A stretch of 64,000 nt of DNA. Source: Eunapius fragilis (Eukaryota; Porifera; Demospongiae; Spongillida; Spongillidae). Both the position numbers and the translations under genes were made by a program. The notes beneath the pieces were generated by a model. That model was not told where the DNA came from. It made no database searches and was given only the letters and a program-made list of their open reading frames with translations. Of the stretch, positions 34,823 through 46,247 are shown in pieces. Location: positions 6,368,073 to 6,432,072 of the forward strand of contig OY811985.1 in NCBI GenBank assembly GCA_963681505.1. The letters run 5' to 3'. Numbering within the stretch: the stretch's first letter is position 1; each line of letters starts with the position of its first letter.

Positions 34823-37800
34823 CTACTGGCATGTGATCTTTAGCACAATACACATACCCCAAAATAGCAAGGAAAAAGATGTTACTGGAGACTGCCCTGC
34901 TGGCTGGATAGTGATGTAGCTACCGGGGGAAGACACAGACTCGAAGCACACATTGCCATCAGACCTCTCCTTGAGGTAGAAGTCAGAATGGAAATTTGGC
35001 TCTCCCTAAGAGAAGGTACCACATTTCAACTTTATCATTTTGGATTACATACCAACAATGACACAACTGATGGTCGCTTAGCAACAGTTGATCTGATAAC
35101 CCTTACTGTTTACACCTCACCATGGCAACAATAACCCAAACTGATCAAAGCATTTGACTCACCTGACCAACTGTGACAAAGTTCACCACTCTCAACCTGA
35201 AGTTGGGACGTCCGTGAGCAGACAAGGAGTATGTGCCCACACCACGATCACACACCTCAAAGCGAGCTAAAGCGAATGGATTTCAGGGTGCAGTATAAAT
35301 GTTGTGTATGCATCAATCAATATGCATACTAATCTATTACGTTAAGTACACTGGCCTTTGGTACCCTTACTGTGTGGACACTGGCCTTTGGTACCCTTAC
35401 TGTGTGGACACTGTCCGTTGGTACCCTTACTGTGTAGACACTGGCCTTTGGTACCCTTACTGTGTGGACACTGGCCGTTGGTACCCTTACTGTGTGGACA
35501 CTGTCCGTTGGTACCCTTACTGTGTGGACACTGGCCGTTGGTACCCTTACTGTGTAGACACTGTCCGTTGGTACCCTTACTGTGTAGACACTGTCCGTTG
35601 GTACCCTTACTGTGTAGACACTGTCCGTTGGTACCCTTACTGTGTAGACACTGTCCGTTGGTACCCTTACTGTGTAGACACTGTCCGTTGGTACCCTTAC
35701 TGTGTAGACACTGTCCGTTGGTACCCTTACTGTGTGGACACTGGCCGTTGGTACCCTTACTGTGTAGACACTGTCCGTTGGTACCCTTACTGTGTGGACA
35801 CTGGCCTTTGGTACCCTTACTGTGTAGACACTGTCCGTTGGTACCCTTACTGTGTAGACACTGTCCGTTGGTACCCTTACTGTGTGGACACTGGCCTTTG
35901 GTACCCTTACTGTGTGGACACTGGCTGTTGGTACCCTTACTGTGTAGACACTGTCCGTTGGTACCCTTACTGTGTGGACACTGTCCGTTGGTACCCTTAC
36001 TGTGTGGACACTGGCCTTTGGTACCCTTACTGTGTAGACACTGGCCTTTGGTACCCTTACTGTGTGGACACTGTCCGTTGGTACCCTTACTGTGTAGACA
36101 CTGGCCTTTGGTACCCTTACTGTGTGGACACTGGCTGTTGGTACCCTTACTGTGTGGACACTGGCCGTTGGTACCCTTACTGTGTGGACACTGGCCGTTG
36201 GTACCCTTACTGTGTGGACACTGGCCGTTGGTACCCTTACTGTGTGGACACTGGCCTTTGGTACCCTTACTGTGTGGACACTGGCTGTTGGTACCCTTAC
36301 TGTGTAGACACTGTCCGTTGGTACCCTTACTGTGTAGACACTGTCCGTTGGTACCCTTACTGTGTAGACACTGGCCTTTGGTACCCTTACTGTGTGGACA
36401 CTGTCCGTTGGTACCCTTACTGTGTAGACACTGGCCTTTGGTACCCTTACTGTGTGGACACTGGCCGTTGGTACCCTTACTGTGTGGACACTGGCCTTTG
36501 GTACCCTTACTGTGTGGACACTGGCTGTTGGTACCCTTACTGTGTAGACACTGGCCTTTGGTACCCTTACTGTGTGGACACTGGCTGTTGGTACCCTTAC
36601 TGTGTGGACACTGGCCGTTGGTACCCTTACTGTGTGGACCCTGGCCGTTGGTACCCTTACTGTGTGGACACTGGCTGTTGGTACCCTTACTGTGTGGACA
36701 CTGGCCGTTGGTACCCTTACTGTGTGGACACTGGCTGTTGGTATCCTTACTGTGTGGACACTGGCCTTTGGTACCCTTACTGTGTGGACACTGGCTGTTG
36801 GTACCCTTACTGTGTGGACACTGGCCGTTGGTACCCTTACTGTGTGGACACTGGCTGTTGGTACCCTTACTGTGTGGACACTGGCCGTTGGTACCCTTAC
36901 TGTGTGGACACTGGCCGTTGGTACCCTTACTGTGTGGACACTGGCCGTTGGTACCCTTACTGTGTGGACACTGGCTGTTGGTACCCTTACTGTGTGGACA
37001 CTGGCCGTTGGTACCCTTACTGTGTGGACACTGGCTGTTGGTATCCTTACTGTGTGGACACTGGCCTTTGGTACCCTTACTGTGTGGACACTGGCTGTTG
37101 GTACCCTTACTGTGTGGACACTGGCCGTTGGTACCCTTACTGTGTGGACACTGGCTGTTGGTACCCTTACTGTGTGGACACTGGCTGTTGGTACCCTTAC
37201 TGTGTGGACACTGGCCGTTGGTACCCTTACTGTGTGGACACTGGCCGTTGGTACCCTTACTGTGTGGACACTGGCCGTTGGTACCCTTACTGTGTGGACA
37301 CTGGCCGTTGGTACCCTTACTGTGTGGACACTGGCCGTTGGTACCCTTACTGTGTGGACACTGGCCGTTGGTACCCTTACTGTGTGGACACTGGCTGTTG
37401 GTACCCTTACTGTGTGGACACTGGCTGTTGGTACCCTTACTGTGTGGACACTGGCCGTTGGTACCCTTACTGTGTGGACCCTGGCCGTTGGTACCCTTAC
37501 TGTGTGGACACTGGCTGTTGGTACCCTTACTGTGTGGACACTGGCCGTTGGTACCCTTACTGTGTGGACCCTGGCCGTTGGTACCCTTACTGTGTGGACA
37601 CTGGCTGTTGGTACCCTTACTGTGTGGACACTGGCTGTTGGTACCCTTACTGTGTGGACACTGGCCGTTGGTACCCTTACTGTGTGGACACTGGCCGTTG
37701 GTACCCTTACTGTGTGGACACTGGCCGTTGGTACCCTTACTGTGTGGACACTGGCCGTTGGTACCCTTACTGTGTGGACACTGGCCGTTGGTACCCTTAC

Positions 37801-40800
37801 TGTGTGGACACTGGCCGTTGGTACCCTTACTGTGTGGACACTGGCTGTTGGTACCCTTACTGTGTGGACACTGGCCGTTGGTACCCTTACTGTGTGGACA
37901 CTGGCCGTTGGTACCCTTACTGTGTGGACACTGGCCGTTGGTACCCTTACTGTGTGGACACTGGCCGTTGGTACCCTTACTGTGTGGACACTGGCCGTTG
38001 GTACCCTTACTGTGTGGACACTGGCCGTTGGTACCCTTACTGTGTAGACACTGTCCGTTGGTACCCTTACTGTGTGGACACTGGCCGTTGGTACCCTTAC
38101 TGTGTGGACACTGGCTGTTGGTACCCTTACTGTGTGGACCCTGGCCTTTGGTACCCTTACTGTGTGGACACTGGCCGTTGGTACCCTTACTGTGTGGACA
38201 CTGGCCTTTGGTACCCTTACTGTGTGGACACTGGCTGTTGGTTGTGGCGATGACATTTCCATCCTCACTAATGGCAAGGTAGGTGTGGTCCTGTCTCATG
38301 TAGAGCTGCACAACACTCCTATCCCTCATACGGTTCTGCAATTGGCACAAGTGTATCAGGAGAGTGCAGATCTTAGTGTGTGGGATATCATGCACTCTGT
38401 AGCAGAGCACACATAAATACACACCCCCCACACACATACACCATGTTCACAAGCAAAGATGAAAGTGTGTATAACTGTGTAAAACACCATTGTTAAGAAC
38501 ATACAGCGATGGAAGGCCATCCAAAGGGAGTAGTGATGACAGATGAAGGAGAGTACTTTTGCCTCTGCAATGAAAGAAACAACAGCCAATACTAAGACAC
38601 TGCTGCTAGGAATCCAACATGACTAGGTGACTAATGTCCTTCAGATGACTAGGTGACTAATGTCCCTCAGATGACTAGGCGACTAATGTCCTTCAGATGA
38701 CTAGGTGACTAATGTCCTTCAGATGACTAGGTGACTAATGTCCTTCAGATGACTAGATGACTAACGTCCTACAGATGACTAGGTGACTAATGTCCTTCAG
38801 ATGACTAGGTGACTAATGTCCTTCAGGTGACTAGGTGACTAATGTCCTTCAGGTGACTAGGTGACTAATGTCCTTCAGGTGACTAGGTGACTAATGTCCT
38901 TCAGATGACAAGGTAACTAATGCCCTTCAGATGACTAGGTGACTATGCACATCAGATGACTAGGTGACTATGGTCCTTCAGACCAATGTACATCAGATGA
39001 CTAGGTGAATAGCACAGACCAAAACAGCTCATACCTCAATCCGCACAACAAACTGTGTTTCCTCTTCACCAAAGTTGGCAAGACAAGCAATGCTTTCTTT
39101 AGAGATGCTTAGTGAATGACCCCGCCTTGAGCAGGACTCTAGAAAGACACAGTTATCCAAGACCACATGGACAAGGAAGTGACAGGACAGTCCAGGCTGA
39201 TCCTGGGAGGGTAGTGAGAAGAGGAGGTGGAGGGGGAAGAGGAGAGGGGAGGAGGGAAGGGGCAATGTTGTCAAACACCCACAGACAATGCTACAGCAGG
39301 CATGTTACGAGGAAGCTTGCACAGCTACCTGAGAGCAGGCATGTTACGAGGAAGCTGGCACAGCTACCTGACAGCAGGCATGTTACGAGGAAGCTTGCAC
39401 AGCTACCTGATAGCAGGCATGTTACGAGGAAGCTTGCACAGCTACCTGACAGCAGGCATGTTACGAGGAAGCTTGCACAGCTACCTGACAGCAGACATGT
39501 TACAAGAAAGCTGGCACAGCTACCTGACAGCAGGCATGTTACGAGGAAGCTTGCACAGCTACCTGACAGCAGGCATGTTACGGGGAAGCTGGCACAGCTA
39601 CCTGATAGCAGGCATGTTACGAGGAAGCTTGCACAGCTACCTGATAGCAGGCATGTTACGAGGAAGCTTGCACAGCTACCTGACAGCAGGCATGTTACGA
39701 GGAAGCTGGCACAGCTACCTGACAGCTGACATGTTACGAGGAAGCTGGCACACCTACCTGACAGCAAAGTGTTTCATCTTGCACTGAAATGAAGCTCTCC
39801 ATCTCGTCATTGACACTCTTCACCATGACAACATCAGGTGGTGCTTGTGGAGGAACCACCACTACCAGATAAGCTGCAAGAAGAGGCAGTAGCACGAAGA
39901 GATGACACAGCCAACAGGCTGGGACAAATGCTGAAAGCTTACTTACTTTTTGGATTGGAAAAGGCACCATTACCACATATGGTTCCACCTGACATCTGGA
40001 TTGGATATCGGTTAGCACAGGCTACCAGCTGAATGACATTACCCTCACGAAAGGCATCCTGAGTAATTAATTACATATACATGTGATGGATCAATGATGT
40101 GGCATAAAAGTTCGTACAATGAATAGCAATGGCTGACAATCAAATCAACAATCAGCTACAAATAATAGCTACAGGATGGACACATCACTTACCATAATGG
40201 TATAACCTTGAGGAGGTTGAAAGCCATTGGGCGACTGGGGCAAAGGTGTGTAGGGAGGAGGAGGAGGAAGGGAACAGAGGTTGGATTGGGGGAGCTGAAA
40301 TTGAGCTGGATTCCATGAGGGGAGGGGAGGTGGAGGGAGTGGCCACAAACTCTCTACTGTGTCACCATTATCTGAACGCTAAGAGAGAAAAAGCCAGCAG
40401 TGTTGATCAAATGTGCCACACATGTACAGAAGGTTCGAGACTCATACAAGTGATGAAAGGAGGGAGGGGAGGATGGGAGAGAGGGTCCTATTGTTATTCA
40501 CAATAGGGAGATGGAAAGCAGTAGAAGTGACAGGGGAAAATTAGATACAGCTAACACAGTGTGTGTGTGTGTGTGGGAAGGGGGGGGAAGAGAGAGGGAA
40601 ACCACTTACTAGTTTAAACTCCTCCTCAAACTCAAACTGTTGGTTTGCAGAAGTGGGAGATTGAGAAGGCGATGAGACGAGCCGCGTGTTGGGGGCGGGG
40701 CTCCCTCCTTCCACATCAAGCACACAGCCATCCAGCACAGATACAATGAGATTGCCCCTCCTCCTCCATCGCTGACTCTCGTTATAATCATAGTCAGCTA

Positions 40801-41118
40801 CCACAATAGGAGCTCCCTTTTGATGCCCACCACCCTTGATGCTCAGTACTTTCCCATTCAACTTGGAGACAATCAGAATGCTACCATCAGATTGGATGTC
40901 CAAGTACCATAGTTGGCTGTCGGAGGGTGGGTTGCTCTTGGGATGGTTGATGACTTGGGCACAGTCCTCTCTACTACCCCCAGCAATGTCCAGCACATTG
41001 CCACCTAGCTGCCCCTTGATGTAGAAGTAACGTCTCCTCTAAATGTGAGAAGAATAGCATACATTAAGGCACTATGAACTATGTTACATTCTACAGACAC
41101 ACAATAAGGGGTAGGGTG

Positions 41119-41170
<52 letters not shown>

Positions 41171-41650
41171 CGTGTGCGTTTTCATGATTACAGGTGATGC
41201 GGCTTCTTCCAGATCGAACTGCTGGTTGGTTGTACGAAACCACTTGCAAGGCCACGTGATGATCCTGGTGGCCGCGGATCGGCTATTAGCCTCAACATCG
41301 AGCGCTTCGCCAGTGAGTACAGATACGATAAAACACCCTTCCCTCCGCCACCGCTGACTATCCTGGCCATTGCGGTCGTAAACCACGACCGCGTCTTTCC
41401 TGTTCTTCCCACGAGAGTACGTGTCCATCACCTTCCCGTTGAGCTTGGATACGATAAGAAAGCTCTCATCTTTCAGGTGGTCGAATCTCCATAGCTGCTG
41501 GTCCGTTGGAGGGATGTTCCTGGGGTACGTTACGACCTGCGTGCCATCGTCCGGACACCCTCCGACGACTTCAAGAACATAGCCATTGAGATGGCTGCTG
41601 ATGTAAAAGTACTTCTGCTTGCTACGGTACCCGTACCTCTCAGCTGTCAT
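34823..41650 (-). CDS. Multi-trefoil protein: two ricin-type lectin domains, proline linker, about six further trefoil-like repeats
   Basis: Exons: 41192-41650, 40610-41038, 40193-40378, 39947-40058, 39758-39873, 39035-39202, 38221-38335, 35163-35266, 34823-35005; frames close at 623 aa. Residues 1-153 and 154-296 are ricin-type trefoils with QxW-like marks (DQQLWRF, SQRWRRE, NQQFDLE; SQLWYLD, SQRWRRR, NQQFEFE). Residues 297-358 are Pro-rich. Residues 359-623 show about six 40-residue strands-and-turn repeats, such as VVQLYMRQDHTYLAISEDG and CFESVSSPGSYITIQPAG, like an FGF/IL-1/fascin trefoil pair. The start MTAERYGY matches the MT start of the tandem lectins. No signal peptide is seen, so it is probably cytosolic or unconventionally secreted. 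The last exon is read through to TAG at 34823; an alternative splice at GTAGCT (34924) to 34661-34692 is possible. Introns after 39758 and 38221 are exon-end minisatellites. Confidence 0.75.
35347..38220 (-). repeat. 30-bp exon-end minisatellite, about 96 units, each with a 5' splice site
   Basis: The array fills most of the intron after exon 38221-38335. That exon ends ACCAACAGCCAGTGT CCACACA and its donor is GTAAGGGT. Each 30-bp unit is the same 22-base exon tail (with A/G, T/K and similar variants) plus GTAAGGGT. Units stay in exact 30-bp register for 2.87 kb with no indel. I saw no unit with a changed GTAAGG. In the gene frame the repeat has no stop and reads SKGTNGQCPH, and every donor keeps phase 1. 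Units with plus-strand GTCCGTTGG cluster at 35400-36430. A block at 36661-36840 recurs at 36961-37140. The other long open frames on both strands here are by-products. Confidence 0.95.
38600..39012. repeat. 26-bp minisatellite
   Basis: Units GATGACTAGGTGACTAATG plus TCCTTCA lie in the intron after exon 39035-39202. Unlike its neighbours, the unit contains no exon sequence. Confidence 0.9.
39291..39757 (-). repeat. 39-bp exon-end minisatellite, 12 units
   Basis: Exon 39758-39873 ends TGCTGTCAG with donor GTAGGTGTGCCAGC. Each 39-bp unit on the minus strand repeats TGCTGTCAG/GTAGCTGTGC followed by AAGCTTCCTCGTAACATGCC, so the exon tail and a near-donor are copied about twelve times. Reading through from the exon meets TAA in the first unit, so only the first donor gives a full protein. 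Confidence 0.88.
41118..41170. repeat. (TG)n microsatellite
   Basis: TG run in the intron between the two ricin-type trefoil exons of the multi-trefoil gene. Confidence 0.92.
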
Positions 41651-42097
41651 GACGCAATACCTTACATAAACATACACTACGCATGCGCACTAAAACATAA
41701 ATTAGCACTGCGATACGGGACCGGTCTTGTTGAGTACATCTAGACGAGGGACTAGGTATTAATATTAATGTTGATTCCTTAACCCAAAAATTATAAGTAC
41801 ATCATCATGTACATCATCTGCGAATAATAAAAACGCCAAAATATTAAATTTAGGGATAAAGGGTGTATAGAAAATTTATTCAAGATGGTGCAAAAATAAT
41901 CACACACGTTATAAAAGCTATTGGAAGACTGAGGTATGAAAAATTTTCAGTATCTTCTTAATTTATTTTTCAACACAGATGCTATACTATTTATTTTAAT
42001 GAACCTACAGTTCTACCTACAAACACATCTAATCACCCTACAGTTCCACCAACCTACCCTTGGACAGCTTATGATGGCCCTTGCCACAGCTAGCTCA
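41651..42097. other. 5' flank of the multi-trefoil gene
   Basis: AT-rich sequence upstream of the minus-strand ATG at 41650. An in-frame upstream ATG exists at 41677, but the paralogues start with MT, which favours 41650. No further gene seen. Confidence 0.45.
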
Positions 42098-42308
42098 CTG
42101 CATGAAAGTTTGGATTTACAATATATTTACTACTGATCAAGTGTGGTGCAAATGTGTTAGTAAATATGGTATATGTGACATCAACACCGTAGTAAATATA
42201 AAGCTTTCATTTACTATAGCGGAAATGTCACATACACAATATTTGCATTCACATGTGCACCACATTTGAACAGTAGTAAATATATTATAAATCCAAACTT
42301 TCATGCAG
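42098..42308. mobile_element. Palindromic MITE, copy A, 211 bp
   Basis: Inverted repeats of more than 50 bp start CTGCATGAAAGTTTGGATTT and are mirrored at the right end (ATCCAAACTTTCATGCAG). CTCA flanks both sides (42094-42097, 42309-42312). The internal TATGTGACATC / AATGTCACATA arms match copy B at 25418-25575. I cannot assign a superfamily. Confidence 0.8.
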
Positions 42309-42379
42309 CTCACCAGTGACATGTTGAGGTGACCATAGATTTCATTCAGCATTTAGGGTTTGGGGATGGCCTGGCTGAT

Positions 42380-42850
42380 GGAAAGCAGAGAAGCAAGCTG
42401 GGGAAAAAAACACTCTGAGCCTCCTTCCCCCAATTGCCATAAGTTTCCACAGCTAAGGGGATACACAACCATCCTAACTCCTGGCACCTGGAGTCGTTAG
42501 CAGCATGCTTTTGGCATTCAGCAGCATAAGCTGCTGCCCCTCACAGATGCACTGGCATTGTTCAATAAGGGGTGAAGTGACTGTAAAGTCAAAGACGGCT
42601 GGCTTTCCCCTGTCCCAGGATATATGCAGGACAGGAGTTGCTATGGCCCCTAGCTAAGCCATACCCCACTTTGACCCGCACAGAAAGATGGGCCGGATGA
42701 CGGAAGTTGGCAAAAGATATCCTGCAAGCAGTTGAGCAACCACATCCCCACCATGTCTGCAAGAGGATGCATGGTGACCTAGAGGGTCAAGGGGAACAGG
42801 GAGCCTCCAGATGTGTCAAGACCTAACCACTATCTAAGGGTTAGTTTAAA
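42380..42850 (-). mobile_element. Decayed retroelement-like coding fragment
   Basis: On the minus strand short stretches such as ELGWLCIPLAVETYGNWG and KPAVFDFTVTSPL resemble the C-terminal part of proteins associated with non-LTR-type retroelements in invertebrates. The recognition is from memory of that conserved end, so the assignment is tentative. The copy is broken and no complete element or flanking repeat is visible. Confidence 0.45.
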
Positions 42851-43020
42851 TCGATGTTTATTAAAACTGTTTGGGTCTTGAATATGTGGGCGTTGATTTC
42901 AAAATTACAAGGAACCAATTTTAGAACAAGTCAAAAAAATTATGCACGCTGTGTTACAAAAATTGCAACAGTATAGACTATGACTACAAGACATTGTTAA
43001 AAGATACATTTACAGTTCAA

Positions 43021-45574
43021 TTAAGCCTTGGGCACCAACACCATAGCAGCGTTCCTATATAGCCAATACTCCAATGACAGCTGGTTCAAGCCTATTGAAC
43101 AAAAAGTAAAATTAAGGGGGGAGGGAAACCATTGGGATACACTTACTGGTACAAAATCAAACTGCTGGTTACTGGATGTGGGATGGTTTCTGGACCACAG
43201 AAGCACTTTAGCACCAGCTGCCCTGTTGCTACCCTCAATGTCAAACATAAACCCACTCTTGGATACAATGTAGTTCCCTTCCCTCCTCCATCGCTGGTTG
43301 TCTCCACCATGACGGTCCCACACTATAAGCTTGGATCCTTGTGTTTGTCCTCCACAGTCCAGGGCCTTACCATGGAGCTTGGAGATGATCAGGAAGGTTC
43401 CATCTGGTTGGTAGTCTAACTGCCATAGCTGGTTGTCAGTAGGTGGGTTGTTTGCTGGATACATGATAACTTCAACACCGTTATCACGTTTGCTCCCTGG
43501 AATATCCAGCACGTAGCCATTGAGGTGGGATTTGATGTGATGATGCTGGAGAACATATTCAGTGAATAATTACTGTCAACATACACATGCACTGTATTTG
43601 AATGGAAATGTCCTCTGGATGAAAAATGCACACAAATATTTTAATGTCTTTCATCACAAGGGGTACAATTTTATACCCTGTGATTTGTTTGCTGTTCAGC
43701 CCTTGAAGGGACCTAGCTAAATTTAACAGTACTGGCCCATAGTACAAGTCCTTTCAGGGCTGGGCCAAGATAGATAAAGCTTAAACCCTATCGATGCACA
43801 TAAAACAAGCTATGCTACATTTACACATACAGCTCTACTTGAACAGAGTGTTTTACACATATCGGGCTCAGGCCTGGCCCAATCTTGAAAGGAATTGAAC
43901 TACATGTTAAATGCAATTAATTTGACATTAGTGTCAATACTAGCTTCTAGATCATTTTTATATTGCCCTGCATAGTAATGAATTACCATGTATGGCTGAA
44001 TAACAACACAAGCCCTGCTAACATACTTGAGGATAAGCTTGTTGAGGATATCCAGGCTGAGGGGGATATCCATATGCAGGCTGAGGGGGGTATCCAGGTT
44101 GAGGGGGGTATCCAGGTTGAGGGGGGTATCCTGGCTGAGGAGGATATCCGGGCTGGGGGGGATATCCGGGCTGGGGGGGATATCCGGGCTGAGGAGGATA
44201 TCCAGGCTGGGGGGGATATCCAGGCTGGGGGGGATACCCAGGCTGGGGGGGATATCCAGGCTGGGGGGGGTATCCAGGCTGGGGGGGATATCCAGGCTGG
44301 GGGGGATAACTTGAAGGCTGAGGCTGATAACCCTGGAGATGGTGAATACAAAGATCAAATATATTTGCACTATCAAGTCACTTTTCTTCTAAATAATACT
44401 TCTGCAGTAATGGTTATTAAAAGTACTAGCCAAAATCCATATAAGGACATGTTCTACACATGCATCAGCATGCAGAACTTGGTAGGGTGCCTCCTCTCAT
44501 AGGGGGTTAACATCAGTAAGCATTGTGTGTTAATCACTTACATGGGGCTCAAGATCAAACTGCTGGTTACTGGATGTGGGATGGTTCCTGGACCACAGAA
44601 GCACTTTAGCACCAGCTGCCCTGTTGCTACCCTCAATGTCAAACATAAACCCACTCATGGATACAATGTAGTTCCCTTCCCTCCTCCATCGCTGGTTGTT
44701 TCCACCATGACGGTCCCACACTATAAGCTTGGATCCTTGTGTTTGTCCTCCACAGTCCAGGGCCTTACCATGGAGCTTGGAGATGATCAGGAAGGTTCCA
44801 TCTGGTTGGTAGTCTAACTGCCACAACTGGTTGTCAGTAGGTGGGTTGTTCTTGGGATACATGATAACTTCAACACCGTTATCACGTTTGCTCCCTGGAA
44901 TATCCAGCACGTAGCCATTGAGGTGGGATTTGATGTGATGATGCTGGTATTGGCAAACACAATTTATAAATGGTAGTGGTATATACATAATTATCGTTTT
45001 ACACCACACCTAACCTAGTCTGGGGCCCTATTGATTGTTGTGATAGTCCAGACTGATGGTACTACACCTAACCATGACAAATGATCGCTGTTACATCAGG
45101 CAGACGGCCGATTTGCAGACGCGCGCGTTCTATTTATAGCCATTACCTAATTTATCTATTTATAGCTGTAATCTTTTTGGAGTTGCTTAAAAATTCATAC
45201 CTGACCCTGCTTGGATAACAGCATATCCATAAATGGGTAAAATATTACCTTTGGCACCAACAACAGGGCCCGAGGGGCGGTTCATATATTACATCGCAGC
45301 ACTACATGAGCCGAGCAATGGGGCATAAAAAGCGCTTCATTTTCCCTACGCTTGTAACGTAACAGACTTTTGAAGACGTGTGTACTTTACAAAATCTAGG
45401 CGATGGCGTACATCAACCTGAGTAACCAAAAACTCGCTAAAACAAGAGACTGATTTGCAAATTTCAACCCGAGTTGGCACGACTCTTGTAGCCCTTGAGT
45501 ATAAAATGTACGCAGAATGACTCTTGCATCTCCACAGAAAAAGACCTACTATTAATAAAATAACTCACCGTCAT
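43021..45574 (-). CDS. Tandem lectin L2: trefoil - (GYPPQP)n - trefoil
   Basis: Exons 45569-45574 (only ATG ACG), 44542-44943, 44027-44332, 43147-43545 and 43021-43080 are all phase 0 and give 390 aa. Residues 3-136 and 239-371 are ricin-type beta-trefoils, each starting [17 protein letters not shown] and carrying [14 protein letters not shown] and NQQFD. Between them 102 residues are mostly GYPPQP hexapeptides. The last exon adds [20 protein letters not shown]-type trefoils usually bind galactose-type sugars; GYPPQP linkers resemble flexible, self-associating PGYPPQ regions of annexins and similar proteins. No signal peptide is present. The gene is one of three tandem copies on this strand and downstream of the related multi-trefoil gene. 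Confidence 0.88.
43655..43955. repeat. Intronic insertion shared by L2 and L3 but not L4
   Basis: A block of about 290 bp containing CAGCCCTTGAAGGGACC and a mirrored GGTCC/GGGCTGGGCC stretch interrupts the intron between the linker and second trefoil. A similar block lies at 48480-48790 in L3. L4 runs straight through at about 60945. Its ends are not clearly defined, so I call it only an insertion. Confidence 0.55.
44040..44318 (-). repeat. Coding 18-bp repeat (GYPPQP)n of L2
   Basis: About 14 units of 18 bp, GGATATCCCCCCCAGCCT type, in the frame set by both splice sites. Each unit contains the palindrome GGATATCC. Two other frames are also open (PPAWIS and PPSLDI types), but only the GYPPQP frame joins the flanking exons. 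Confidence 0.9.
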
Positions 45575-45700
45575 CTTGGCTTAGCTAGCTGCCTGCGACT
45601 AACCACACCCAATGTCTCACGTGTCTTTCCACATGTAATAGATAAGATTCATGATTTGCATTGCGCAATCTGATTGGTCAATTGCAGGTATCTCAACACA
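45575..45700 (-). promoter_or_regulatory. Conserved 5' flank of lectin L2
   Basis: The sequence upstream of the two-codon first exon (GCTAGCTAAGCCAAG just before ATGACG) is retained in all three lectin copies (50761-50879 and 62641-62760), as is the first intron. Conservation across copies suggests the core promoter moved with each gene. Confidence 0.5.
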
Positions 45701-45709
45701 GTAGAAACC

Positions 45710-45999
45710 CAGAGGCGGATCCAGGGGGTGGGGGGGGGGGGGGGGGAGGGGGGGTTGCAACCCCCCCTTTCAAACCCGTAATGAATGATTATCATTAGTA
45801 ACAATGAAGTAAAGATGGCTGAAATTCGTAATACAACTGCAGCTCTGCGAGCAAACAAACGGCAAGGCAGTATTATGTAGTGTTGTGCGCATGATATAAT
45901 TAAAAAACGTTGGCGGTTGGGGCTCCGCCCCAGACCCCCTCCCCCGCTCATGACATTAATTAGCAATCCCCCTTTTCTGAAATCCTGGATCCGCCCCTG
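45710..45999. mobile_element. hAT-like MITE, copy in unit 1
   Basis: Ends CAGAGGCGGATCCAGG and CCTGGATCCGCCCCTG are inverted repeats. AAACC flanks both sides (45705-45709, 46000-46004). The matching empty site CAGTAGAAACCTCAAG is present in unit 2 near 54098. The terminus is hAT-like, but the duplication is 5-6 bp rather than the usual 8. Confidence 0.82.
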
Positions 46000-46247
46000 A
46001 AACCTCAAGAGGGATTCTAAGAGGAGTAATAGAAAGGGGGGGGGGGGGGGGGGGGGGTATTCTAAAAACATTCGGTATCCATGTTGTTAAGCCATGCAAA
46101 CTTGATTATTAGCCCGCGTACCTGCACATTTTATTATTCATATCATCACGTGACACAATATCGCACGTGCCTTTGGAGAATTGACAAATTGACGAAGTGC
46201 ATGGAAACGAATGACGCTCGTATCAGGACACACAAGACCCATACAAC

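Noticed and set aside
35299-38437. Reading frames of 970-1030 codons on both strands
   Set aside because: They arise from a 30-bp repeat without stops. Only the minus frame joined to exon 38221-38335 has biological meaning, and there the array is best read as intron.
43983-44351. PPAWIS / PPSLDI repeat proteins over the lectin linker
   Set aside because: These are alternative frames of the 18-bp coding repeat; splice phases select GYPPQP.
45649-46071. Protein-coding gene over the hAT-like MITE (minus strand)
   Set aside because: The frame runs through MITE ends and poly-G; the shared empty site shows it is an inserted element.
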